64,000 nt of DNA from Furcasterigmium furcatum (lineage: Eukaryota; Ascomycota; Sordariomycetes; Glomerellales; Plectosphaerellaceae): contig BCIA01000008.1 in the NCBI GenBank assembly GCA_001599815.1, positions 1,054,001 through 1,118,000 on the forward strand, read 5' to 3'. A model generated the notes under the pieces. The model saw only the letters and a list, made by a program, of their open reading frames with translations. It searched no databases and had not been told where the DNA came from. Made by a program: the position numbers and the translations under genes. Shown piece by piece: positions 31,751 through 41,575 of the stretch (positions are counted from its first letter, which is position 1; every line of letters begins with the position of its first letter).

Positions 31751-33626
31751 ATGCGCGCGTCCTCGACATCGCCGGCAGGCTTGCTGCTGGCCGCCATGGG
31801 CGGCGTTTCCGCCGGCGTTCGCTTCCAGCCGCGCCAGCAGCCTGGGCTGCCGACGGCGCCCGACTGGGATGCCATCACCCCGTCTCGCGAGCTGCAATAC
31901 GCGGAGTGCTTCGACGGTCTCATGAAATGTGCCCGTCTGCTCGTTCCCATGGACTGGTCAAAGCACAACACCTCCTGCAGCGGAATCTGGGACGACGAAG
32001 ACACCGTTGCCATCGCCATCACCCTCCTGCCCGCCGCCGTGCCCCGAAGCGATCCGACCTTCGGTGGGACGGTCCTCTGGAACCCGGGCGGCCCTGGCGG
32101 CGCCGCGGTCAACATGGGTCCCTTCATGGCGGACCAGACTCGATGGGTCGTCGACGGAGAGAAGCACTTTGAAATCCTGACGTTTGATCCCCGGGGCGTT
32201 GGGCAGACGACCCCAGCAGCCAGCTGCTTCGCCGAGGGCTGGCAGAAGAAACTGTGGGAGCTCCAAAAGCAGGGGGCCGGCGTCATCGACTCGAGCGACG
32301 AGGCCTTCGGCGTCCACTATCAGTATGAGCGTGCGCACGGGGAGTTGTGCGACCAGGCCGGCACGGGCAGTATCCACGCTCACCTCGGGACGGCTTCCGT
32401 CGCACGCGACATGCTTCACATTGTCGAAAAGGTGGACGAAGAATACCGCAGGGACAACTCCACCGACCCTGTCCGCCGGCGGGAGGCCGGCAAGCCGAAA
32501 CTGCAATATTTCGGGCATTCCTACGGGTCGGTTCTGGGCAATTATTTTGCCTCCATGTTCCCCGGTCGCGTCGGACGCATGCTCGTCTCGGCTATCGTCG
32601 ACGTCGATGACTACCGGGTCGGAGTGAGTCGAGCCTCGCCCTCCCCCATCCCTTCCAGAATGATTCAGGAGAGTTTTGTCAGCTGAACTGAGGTGATTTC
32701 AATGCGAAAAGACCTGGAAGACCAGCCTGGGCGACTCCGAAGCAGCGATCGACTACTTGTACGATGCATGCTTCGAAAGACCCTGTCCGCTCCGGCTGCC
32801 ATCGGACAAGGAGCCTGACGATATCAAGGCCAGAGTGAATGCTTTGCTGGAACGCCTCGACACGAATTCAACATCCATCCTCCACGAGGGGCAGATTCAT
32901 ATCATAAGGTCCGAGCAGCTTCGGTGGATCATCTTGAACATGTCGTACAACCCTGATATTCAGATGATGTTCGACGACGGCATGTATTTCCTGGCAACGA
33001 TCCTGGCAGGCGACCTCACCCCTCTTATTACACCCCAAATCACCGCCGACGACTTTGCGGTGGGCGAAGGCGAGAGATTGGTTCCCCTGAATGAAGTAGG
33101 GGCCGTTATCCGGTGTCTCGACGCCAACCACCGCTCACCGGAGAGGACTCTCGAATGGGCCAAGGACATCTACGAAACGATGAAGGCACAATCGCCCACG
33201 GCCGCACAACCATGGGTACACCTGGCGCATCGATGCATCGGCTCCAAGCTGAAGCCCGCCTACGACTTCCACGGGACCTTCGGCAGCCCCGCTCCGGGCC
33301 CGGACCCGTCCGCGGCGCCGCTCCTGGTCCTCTCCAGCCGGGCAGACCCGGTCACGCCGCTCGCGAACGCCGTCCGCATGACACACCAGCACAACAACAG
33401 CTCCTTGATCATTGCCGACATTTCCGGGCATCAGCAGTTCGTTCGGAGCACCGAGTGCCTGCGAGGCGCTGTCCAGAGGTATTTCGCCTACGGTGTCATG
33501 CCGGAGAACGGGACGGTGTGCACGCCTGCGCCGTACGAGCACATTGACTTCGATGACGCCGAGGAGGGCGACGTCCTAAGGAGGAGGGATCTTCTTGATC
33601 GGAACCCTTTGCCCTATTGGTTGTAG
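31751..33626 (+). CDS. Secreted serine peptidase S33, TAP-like alpha/beta hydrolase
   Basis: Alpha/beta hydrolase of the tripeptidyl-aminopeptidase (TAP) group, 595 aa. Exons 31751-32623 and 32712-33626; the 88-bp intron joins DYRVG to TWKTS. The N-terminus (LLLAAMGGVSAG) looks like a signal peptide, so the enzyme is likely secreted or vacuolar, with several N-x-S/T sites. NPGGPGG (about 112-118) is the oxyanion-hole loop, GHSYGS holds nucleophile Ser257, SSRADPVTP near residue 503 holds the Asp, and GHQQF near 531 holds the His; the last two lie in the TAP C-terminal domain. It probably releases short peptides or single residues from N-termini. The frame is open further upstream but only 31751 gives a signal peptide. 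Confidence 0.9.
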
Positions 33627-34583
33627 AAAAAGCACGAATGGCTTGGCTGGCTTCCGGCGATATCTTTCGAGGTAGAGAGGCCCAGGCTCACGCCCCCGTT
33701 GTAGACGCTGAAGGCAGGCTCATATTCCATTTGGGGATGTCGAATAGAACATCATTGCTATCGAAAGAGCCAAGTCAGCGAAAGTGCTTTTGCTCCAGTG
33801 CCGAGCGATTGAGGGGTTGTTCTCTCTTCACCTCGGAAAACGATACCAGCGCTGGCTAAGCTGGTGACGGTTCCAGGTTAAGACTGAGGAATGAATATCA
33901 TACGGTGAGGTATTGACTGAGATCCCCTGAAGCAGTGGTGTTTGTTGAAAGCACTCAAGGAGTTGCCTCTGGGACCTCCATGGCACTGACAGCAGAGGGA
34001 TTATCTGATGGTCGGTCTCTGGACGATGTTGATGGAAAAGGGGAGAAGCTGATCAATGGCCTGAGACAAGCAGAGCAAGAAATCCAGTCAGAGGCTTAAG
34101 GGGAGGTCAAACAAAAACGTAGACAAAGGTTGATGTGCAAAGAAGCAATGTTTGGGGGCTCTGAACATGCAAAGCTCCGGGTGAGATGGAAGGTGCTGGA
34201 CCAAGCCTGAGGCATCTGGCAACACAATGGACAGCGTTCAGGGGCTCAGGGGCAGAGAGACTGGCGGTCTTCCACCACCCGCTGAAGCAGTCAGCGGACT
34301 CGACGGTGCACCCAGCATCTTCTGGTTGCCGTGGTTATAACACGGCATCCACGCTCTTTCCTTTGAACACGCCTCTTGGAAATATTTTCCGGCTCTTCGC
34401 GTTTCTCCTCTTCTGCCAAAGAAAACCTCTCTCACAAACCCTCGCCGCTGGTGCTTCTCGTCAAAAGACAAGCAAACCAACTCCACAAAGCTTTCAATAA
34501 GACCACGCGTCTCACTCTCTACTCATCATTTCTGTCTTGCAACTCCCCCTCAGGCATTCGCGCTGCTTGGCCTCACTCGCACC
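33627..34583. other. Intergenic, no supported gene
   Basis: About 960 bp between two plus-strand genes: 3' flank of the peptidase and promoter plus leader of the next gene. No motif-bearing ORF seen. Confidence 0.55.
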
Positions 34584-36383
34584 ATGGATGGAACACAGAC
34601 ACCCTCCAAGCAGGGAACGCTGTCCAAGGCCGACACCCTCAATATCCTGAACAGCAACCTCCAGCCCCGAGCCTCCGTCAACGAGAACGACTCGGATTCC
34701 TCCAGCGCCGACACCTTCGACATACTCGGAACTCCACGCCTCCCCAAGACCCAGCTCAAGAAGCTTGAGCGCCAGAATGAGAAGCTCATCCAGGAGCGCG
34801 GCCGCCTCGACGCCCAGCTTCGCAAAGAGCAGCACATCGTCAACCAGCGCGGCCCTTCTGCCTCGAAGCTCAACAGTAAGGACCTCGACGAGATCAAGGG
34901 TGCCATCGATGCCCTCGAGGCCAAGGAGATGAGGCACATGGCCAAACTCGAAGTCAAGCTGTCCCTCGTCCAGAAGGCATACCGCGATCGTCCGAACAAG
35001 AAGCGCGGACGGGCCCTGGACGCCATCAGCAAAGTTCACGCGGAGTTTCATCAGCACGTCGGACCGTCCGCTGACGCCGTCGACTACCATGTTCCCCCTC
35101 CCGGTTTCGTCGCTGAGGTCGAGACCGACGATGAGGATGTCCATGAGCCGATCGAACATGACAGCAAGCATGCGCTTCAGGGGCTCGACCATGACCAGGG
35201 CCTCGCGAAGATGCTTGGCAAGGTCGTCGATGGCATGAATCTCGATCACCTGGAGGAAGACTCCGACCTCGGCATCAAGCGCGATCATGACGCCGACATT
35301 GAGAGCGAGGGCAGCATTGACCTTGGCATGGATAACCCCATCGTCGACACGCCTCTTCGCGAAGAGTCCAAGAAGGAGAAGAAGAAGGCTAAGAAGGGCA
35401 AGAAGAAGCGCAAGCGGGAGAGAATGGGCGACGAAGAGCTGGAGGACGCAGGCTCTGAGAAAAAGAAGAAGAAGAGGCGCAAGCTCAAGGAAAACAGCAC
35501 TGATGCTGGAGATATCAGCGACACCCTTGGCCTTGCTTGCCGTGACATCCAACAGCCGGCCTCCGCTGAAAGCAAGTCCAAGAAGAAGAAGAACAAGGAC
35601 AAGAAAGTCAAGAAGGTCAAGGACAACGCCATCGAGAGCCAACACCTCCGCTATTCCACCAGCGTCATTCCCGCTCACCTCTCCGAGGTTTCACCCTCCA
35701 AGGCCTCTCCCTCTAGGGCCTCCCAGGCCACGCCCAACGCATTCAACAACACTCCCGTCAGAATCTTCCCCCCTACCAACCCAGCCTCCGACCCTCCCCC
35801 AGGCCGCAAGTGGCGATTCAACCTCCCCAAGGGCTTCGTCGCAAACCTCCGTCGATTCTCCGCCAACGCCCTCGGCGCCTCCCCAGCCCACGCCGGCCCC
35901 GACAGACACGCCGCGACCCCCAACGCCTCCAGCGCCAAAGAGACCTGGATCATGAAAGGCAGCACCGGCCGCGCGAACCGCGCCAACAGCGTCACCATGA
36001 CCATCGGTCCCGTCCCCTCGACCGGCATCACCCTCTCCCAGGGCTCGCCCACCGAGAAGCGCCGCCCCGGACGCCCCAACGGCAGCAAGACCAAGAACCA
36101 CGGCGTTAAGGAGCGCGTGCCATTCTCGCGCGTCTCGACTACCCCGATCCCCCTCCCGGAATACGCCGCCTGGGCCTCGCAGACCCGTAGGGAAGACCTC
36201 GTCCGCCCCGTCGTGCCGGCCGCGGAGGCGGGCAGCCCCCGCGCCGCTGCCCTGCCGCCCCGGAACAGGGCGCTGCCGCTCGGCCAGCAGCTCGAGAGGG
36301 ACAGGGCCGTTTACCAGGAGGAGAGGGACCAGTGGTTCGCCGCGATGGATCTCCCGAGGTCTTCTGGTTACGGACACAAGTAA
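34584..36383 (+). CDS. Basic, Lys-rich nuclear-type protein of unknown function
   Basis: Single exon, 599 aa, starting MDGTQTPSKQGT. Residues 55-100 form a coiled coil (KTQLKKLERQNEKLIQERGR). An acidic stretch follows, then lysine-rich runs (KKEKKKAKKGKKKRKRER; KKKKKRRKLK; SKKKKNKDKKVKKVK) that would act as nuclear or nucleolar signals. A Ser/Pro-rich region precedes a short segment with aromatic and basic residues (GRKWRFNLPKGFVANLRRFS). EKRRPGRPNGSK near residue 495 has the GRP core of an AT-hook, so contact with AT-rich DNA is possible. The C-terminus has LPEYAAWASQTRREDLVRP and a Glu/Arg helix. I do not recognise a named family; the role in chromatin or ribosome assembly is a guess. Confidence 0.85.
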   Translation: MDGTQTPSKQGTLSKADTLNILNSNLQPRASVNENDSDSSSADTFDILGTPRLPKTQLKKLERQNEKLIQERGRLDAQLRKEQHIVNQRGPSASKLNSKDLDEIKGAIDALEAKEMRHMAKLEVKLSLVQKAYRDRPNKKRGRALDAISKVHAEFHQHVGPSADAVDYHVPPPGFVAEVETDDEDVHEPIEHDSKHALQGLDHDQGLAKMLGKVVDGMNLDHLEEDSDLGIKRDHDADIESEGSIDLGMDNPIVDTPLREESKKEKKKAKKGKKKRKRERMGDEELEDAGSEKKKKKRRKLKENSTDAGDISDTLGLACRDIQQPASAESKSKKKKNKDKKVKKVKDNAIESQHLRYSTSVIPAHLSEVSPSKASPSRASQATPNAFNNTPVRIFPPTNPASDPPPGRKWRFNLPKGFVANLRRFSANALGASPAHAGPDRHAATPNASSAKETWIMKGSTGRANRANSVTMTIGPVPSTGITLSQGSPTEKRRPGRPNGSKTKNHGVKERVPFSRVSTTPIPLPEYAAWASQTRREDLVRPVVPAAEAGSPRAAALPPRNRALPLGQQLERDRAVYQEERDQWFAAMDLPRSSGYGHK

Positions 36384-39300
36384 GATGATGGGATGGGTGA
36401 GTGCCCCTCGCGAGTAGAGAGGAGGAATATTGCACTGGCACCAATGCTTGATATCGCTGAACAGCTGAGGCCAATTGATCGTTTCTACCTGTGGCCTTCT
36501 GGCGGGCTGTGTAAGGCCCTGAAATGATTGCGAGCTGGATATGGGCACCACAGACATGGCAGATGAGGGGCACACGGAAAAGGGGCTCGGGAGTGTGGGA
36601 GCTCAACCACGTCAGGGAAGGCCTCAAGTCGGTGGTACAGACCGATGAGTGATAGAGTAGCAAAGTGGCTGAGATGATTCGCAGCTTGTCTACACCACGT
36701 CGTCATTCATGAACCCATTGAGTCTACGACTTAATACACACTTCTGCCGCGTGTTGAGGTGACCACACAAGCATCGTCTTGTCTTCCACTCCACATTCTA
36801 ACAGCATGGAGCAGAAACCCGAGCCGTATTCGGGAGATCGGAGTTCAGTCACTCGCCCCTTTGTTCTTGAGATCGGCACGCAAGCATGCCACGCCGGCTC
36901 ACGTCGCTGATCTCCTCCCCTGGGACCTCCCTCGGCGTTCCAATTTCCTGTCACGGGGGACCCATGATCTCCTCAGCAAGAGGTTCCGCCCCCCAGAAAG
37001 CACCCCTGTGATGTCCTTGTGCATGCCTCTCCTCTTGCCACCTCCTCCTCCTCCATCCTCGGACTGCGGGGTCGAACTTCCATGATACGTGGTTGCGCCG
37101 ACTTGAGCATCCGACTCGTCCTGCCGTCCGTTCCTTCGCCCATCCCAACGCACCACGCTCGATACTCCATGGCTGCGCCTCGAGCAGAAACCCCTAACTA
37201 AACCGGCTGCTACCAAGCACGATCAGGAGGGACCGTCTCCAGCCCGCTGATCCCGGCGGCCAATGCAGATCCCCTGAATAAGCGGCAGAGCTGACTCGGG
37301 CCACATCGAAACGCCAAGACAGCGGAAGTTGGGGAAGCTCCCCCTAGACTCGTCCAGAGATAGTAGCAAGCACCGGCAGAACCCATCGCTTTGGCTCGCG
37401 GGGTCTGCTCCAACAGACTAGACCAAAGTTCAAGCACCTCCTTGGCCAAGCTCAGAATGGCCATGAAGGCTCGTTCTGGACCCCGCCTCGAGCTATCGTC
37501 GCAACCCAGCTTGACTCGCGTGCTCAACGCAGAGCAGGGTTATACCCTCGTCTAATCCCAGGGTTGAAGCAATTAGTGGCAGAGGAGCTTGCTGCTCGCC
37601 TGGAGCCCTCGCTGTTTCTTTGTGCTTGCCGTGGCAGGGACTTTGGCTAGCTTGTTGGGAATGCGTATGTGGCGATATCTCTCGCATCCACGTTCATTGT
37701 CTCTGGATGCGGGGTCTGGTACCACCATCAGAGATGGCTGTTTTTGGACTGGAACCAGGCCCGGTAGCTTTGGGTAATGATACCACAGACCTTCGATACT
37801 CCTCACCTGTATATCACCGCCTCACCAAAATTCACAATCAGAAGACCCAAAGCTGTGCCACTGGTTCCCTTCAGCCAACGATTCCCAGCATCTACCACTA
37901 ACTCGACGGTACCATACTGATAGGCAGGCTCTTGGGAAAGAAGCAACACCCACAGGGCTGACAGTGAGAGATCCTTGGTAGGAGGGGTAAAAGTTCAGAC
38001 TACCTACTGTACAGTACAGGGGAGCCGAAGGATGTCGGAGGTCGAGGCGTGCGCGTGGCTAGGAGCCAAACTTGGCGGCCCAGATGGGGGCAGCAATCGG
38101 GCTTCTCCAAAGGAGAAGCAATGGTGTTCCTGGTTGTGCCCGTTGATTTGCGGCATGATTACCTGAGAGAGCCATCAGCCATTCATCCAGTAGGAATGGT
38201 TGACCAGTGGAGCGAAAAGCTGAGACCCCCGTCGATTGGTTCGGACATCGATCACGATGACCCCCATCGACAGGTAGGACGGTCAACACAGAAGACCAGT
38301 GACAGGACGCCAGACACGAGGTCTAGAGGTCGAGAAAGGCGGGCACCAAGGGATGTGTTTGAGATTGACGCGGGGAACGTCGTGGTGGCAGTGGTCTGGA
38401 CGCTGGATCACGAGAGGGTGGTGCGCCAACCTGGGGTAATGGGTCGACTGGGCGAAGGCGGTGAAACATGTCTTCGCCCTGTGCTGCCTCTGTTCCTCGA
38501 CGCTGCTGTACATAGGCCGTTGACCGAACGGCGGGCGGCCTCGCTAGCTGTGCTGGCGGTGGTCTTCGTGCATGCGAACGGCGCGCGTTGATGGTGCTAC
38601 ACGGGACATGTGCTAGGTCCCCGCGGCTTCTTGGGTAAAAGTGCCGGGTTGCAGGTGCGGGATTACGCGAAGCTGGCCCGGTGATGGCAAGCGGGAGCTT
38701 GAGAGGGTGTCCCAATGGATGGCCATGCGTCATGGGACGCTTCAACGGCAGCACCATTGCGTACGGACGGTGAGGAAGTCTGGGAGTTGCCGGTGCGTTA
38801 CATGGGGGCCAAGAATCGTTGTGACGAGATAGGTGAGATGAACTGTGGACGAGGGACCGGATGCGGCCATTGGCTCCCATGAGGGTGTGTAACGGCTGGC
38901 GGGGTCGTGCGGGAGGGTTGTGCTTCATCGTGCTAGCTAGCAGGCCACGAGTCGAAGCGAAGAACGGGGGTCTGTCGTCAGCGAGCGACTGGGAAGCTGT
39001 CTGAAATGAAGATCCCCTTAAACTGAGACCAGGCCGGCATCCAGGAACGCAGAGAGCAGATCCACGCGTGGGAGGAAAATCGCCGGGTTCTGCGGCCCTC
39101 GCTGGTAGGCCTGGAGCTTGGACAGTGGACGATCAGCTTGTCTTTTCATTTCCCGAGCGGCCGTGCCGATGGACATCACCAGCCACGACGCACCATATCA
39201 CACGCACACTCGATGGCTGACGAGTACGACGAGGACTATCATTGAGAAGCCTGGATATGCGAGTGCCGTGATGCCGTGGTGTTGATGTCGCGGCAAGCGC

Positions 39301-41321
39301 ATTTGTTGACCTTCACAGGGTGGTTCGGCTGCGGCACGAGTGCTACCATCCATAGCGTGCATATGAGCGAACAGCCCGGCTCTTCGGACCAGCAGGAGTT
39401 CGATAGGCTTCGATGAGGGGAAGACGCAGCCTCAAGAATGTGGGTGGTGTCGAGGAGGGCAGGCCCAGGTTGAGATTGGTCCAGCAAATGAGACCTTGCT
39501 GGTGTGTCTAGACTTTGGGGCTAGATGGCAGCTTGGTGCATGAGGAGCACCCCTTGGCCGCATCTACCGCTGGTGACGACGGGCTTTTGGGAGCGTGGAT
39601 GCGTGGCTAGTGCTGCGTCGGGGGCCCCGCGAGGCACATTCGGGGATGTTGTGGTTGCTAGCAAGACGTCGAATGTCTCGTGGAGGCCGAGGAAGCGATT
39701 CGTTTGGTGGCTGCATTTGTCTCGACGAGGGCGGAATCGAGATATCGAGAGTTGGGAGGACGATCTCGCTCGGGCACCTTGATGATAGATCCCGTGCTCC
39801 GTGTGCAAGCCTCTTGTGCAGTAGTGATAACCCGATGGCTGAGAGTTCAGCGTCCCAGGCGCAAGCCGTTGACGGCAGTGGAATCGCCAAGGCCGTCAAG
39901 GATGGCGCTGCGAGCGAGAAATCGATCCCGGGAGAGAGAAGGCTCTGTTTGTTTTGAAACTTTCTTCCATGTTTATGCCGCTGGTGTCGTCAGAGGGACC
40001 TTTGGTGGTCTCGAGGTGTCATCCCGGAATAGAGGCACGGATATGGACAAGGGTCCGGGAGGCATGGCATGGATGGAGTTGGGTGGTGGTGGTCAATGGG
40101 AAAGTCGAGGACCCTCTGCATGAATTTCGAGAGTACCGACTGGTACACGATGTCCCAAGCTTCCGAGGGGCACTTGCTTCTGCCCAGGCGCGCCCGAGGC
40201 AAGTCCAGTGCGCAAGGGACCGAGTTTGTAGAAAGAGCTCGCGGCCGGTTCCTTCCCATCCCCCCAAAACAACCTGCCCCTTCTCCGCGCTTTCGTCGTG
40301 TCTCCCAAAAAAAGAAAATGCCCTGCAGCGTGTCGCGTCACAAAAAGTCCAGTGACTAAGCCTGGTGGAGGCTAGGGACCGTCGGGAGAAGGTGCGGCAG
40401 GGGGCTAAGCTGGATTAGGTATAGGTACACAGCGCAGGATGGAGTCGCGGCGTGTCATACATGTACCCGATACCAGGCATGGGCTTGGGTGGCATGAGCT
40501 AATTGGTCCGGGTCATGTGGGTTTCCCCGCTTTGGACCGCTGCTGCCACTTCGATTCGAGGGTCCTGGCCCGGAGCCCATCGAGGGAAGGAAGGAGCTGC
40601 TGCTGCTGGCGCTGATGCTGCGCTGCTGCACTGTCCTGCCCCCCAGCGCTCTCTCTGGCCGCCCACCTCACGTACTGAACGCCTGATTGACGACCGATCC
40701 GACCACTCACGCACCACACCATCCTCTCCCGCCCACGTTTGACCTCTCAAGTCACCTTCACAAAGGAAAAAGGGAGTCGACCCTCCGGTGTCACCTTGCC
40801 TTCCCTTGCTCTCCTCCCCATGGGCTTCTTGGAAAACAAAAGTGCTTCAGTGGCAGCAATTCGGTAGACGACACTGCAATTGTCCCATCTTTGGTCTGCT
40901 GTTGCGACTCGTCAGATCCGTTTGTCCTCTTTCGGCCGTCCCCAATACGTACGTCACGTCACGTTTGGCACTGCACTGGGAGAGAGGCACCCGACTCCGC
41001 TCGCATCGCCCAGACCAGACACGCCTGTCGTTTTTTCCCTTCTCCCCCAACCAAGCTCTCGATCACGGTCCACGGGTCCACGATCCACGCTCTGCTCGCC
41101 CACGATCTTTCCATTGCGGTAGCAAGCCAAGGTCGGAGGTTTCAACATCCGCGTCAGCAGCTCCTCTGGCTGTTTGCCGGCTCAAGACCACGCCGTTCGG
41201 CTTCCACTCGCCTCTCTCGGCTTATTCCTCCGTCAAACCCCGGCCAACGCACACCCGACAATCGTGCACCGCGCTCCCATTCAACGCCAGCGAGGTCTCT
41301 CCCGTCCTGTCGCAAACCGAC

Positions 41322-41348
41322 ATGTCTGGGGTTCCTGCGGCCCTTTAG
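41322..41348 (+). promoter_or_regulatory. Upstream ORF 1 (8 codons) before RIM15
   Basis: ATG TCT GGG GTT CCT followed by three more codons and TAG. It would lie in the 5' leader if transcription starts upstream of it. Only meaningful if the leader is confirmed. Confidence 0.4.
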
Positions 41349-41531
41349 CTCTGGCCGCCTGCCAGATCACCTGGCGACGATAACCCCGTTTACGGCTGGT
41401 GAACTCCCTCTTTCGCCCTTCCGGCTACGATCCGACCGCGTCGAACCCCCCACCTCGACATCGCGTCCAGATACACATCCGCGCCCATCCTCGCTTCGAT
41501 TGACTGCTCGGGCGGCAGATACTCCCAGCCA

Positions 41532-41555
41532 ATGGTAGCAGCAATATCTGGGTAG
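41532..41555 (+). promoter_or_regulatory. Upstream ORF 2 (7 codons), 20 nt before RIM15 start
   Basis: ATG GTA GCA GCA ATA, then two codons and TAG, ending 20 nt before the kinase ATG. Its closeness makes it almost certain to be in the mRNA, so it could tune translation of the kinase, or be passed by leaky scanning. Confidence 0.55.
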
Positions 41556-41575
41556 CCATCCGCGCAGCTCCCACA

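Larger units (their letters stand above)
36384..41575. other. Long 5.2-kb interval with no convincing gene, upstream of RIM15
   Basis: This is the largest gene-free stretch in the window. ORFs on both strands overlap heavily, are Arg/Pro/Ser-rich or lack motifs, and could not be linked into a spliced gene. It is not AT-rich and has no transposon ends or repeats that I can see, and no tRNA with both A and B boxes. The right part (about 40.5-41.57 kb) is pyrimidine-rich and probably the promoter and leader of the RIM15 gene. Tandem CGTCA units (40952-40961), which resemble CRE half-sites, lie 615 bp before the start. A non-coding RNA or a fast-evolving gene cannot be excluded. Confidence 0.5.

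Noticed and set aside
37055..37085. Reverse-strand B-box-like AGTTCGACCCC
   Set aside because: No acceptor stem or A box around it.
37210..37527. 105-codon minus ORF in the gene-free interval
   Set aside because: Reads plausibly in places but has no recognisable motif or supporting context.
38323..38928. 201-codon minus ORF in the gene-free interval
   Set aside because: Pro/Arg/His-rich composition typical of random frames; no splice partners or motifs.
40687..41538. 283-codon plus ORF just upstream of RIM15
   Set aside because: Ser/Pro/Arg-rich without motifs; it lies in the pyrimidine-rich leader, so an open frame is expected by chance.
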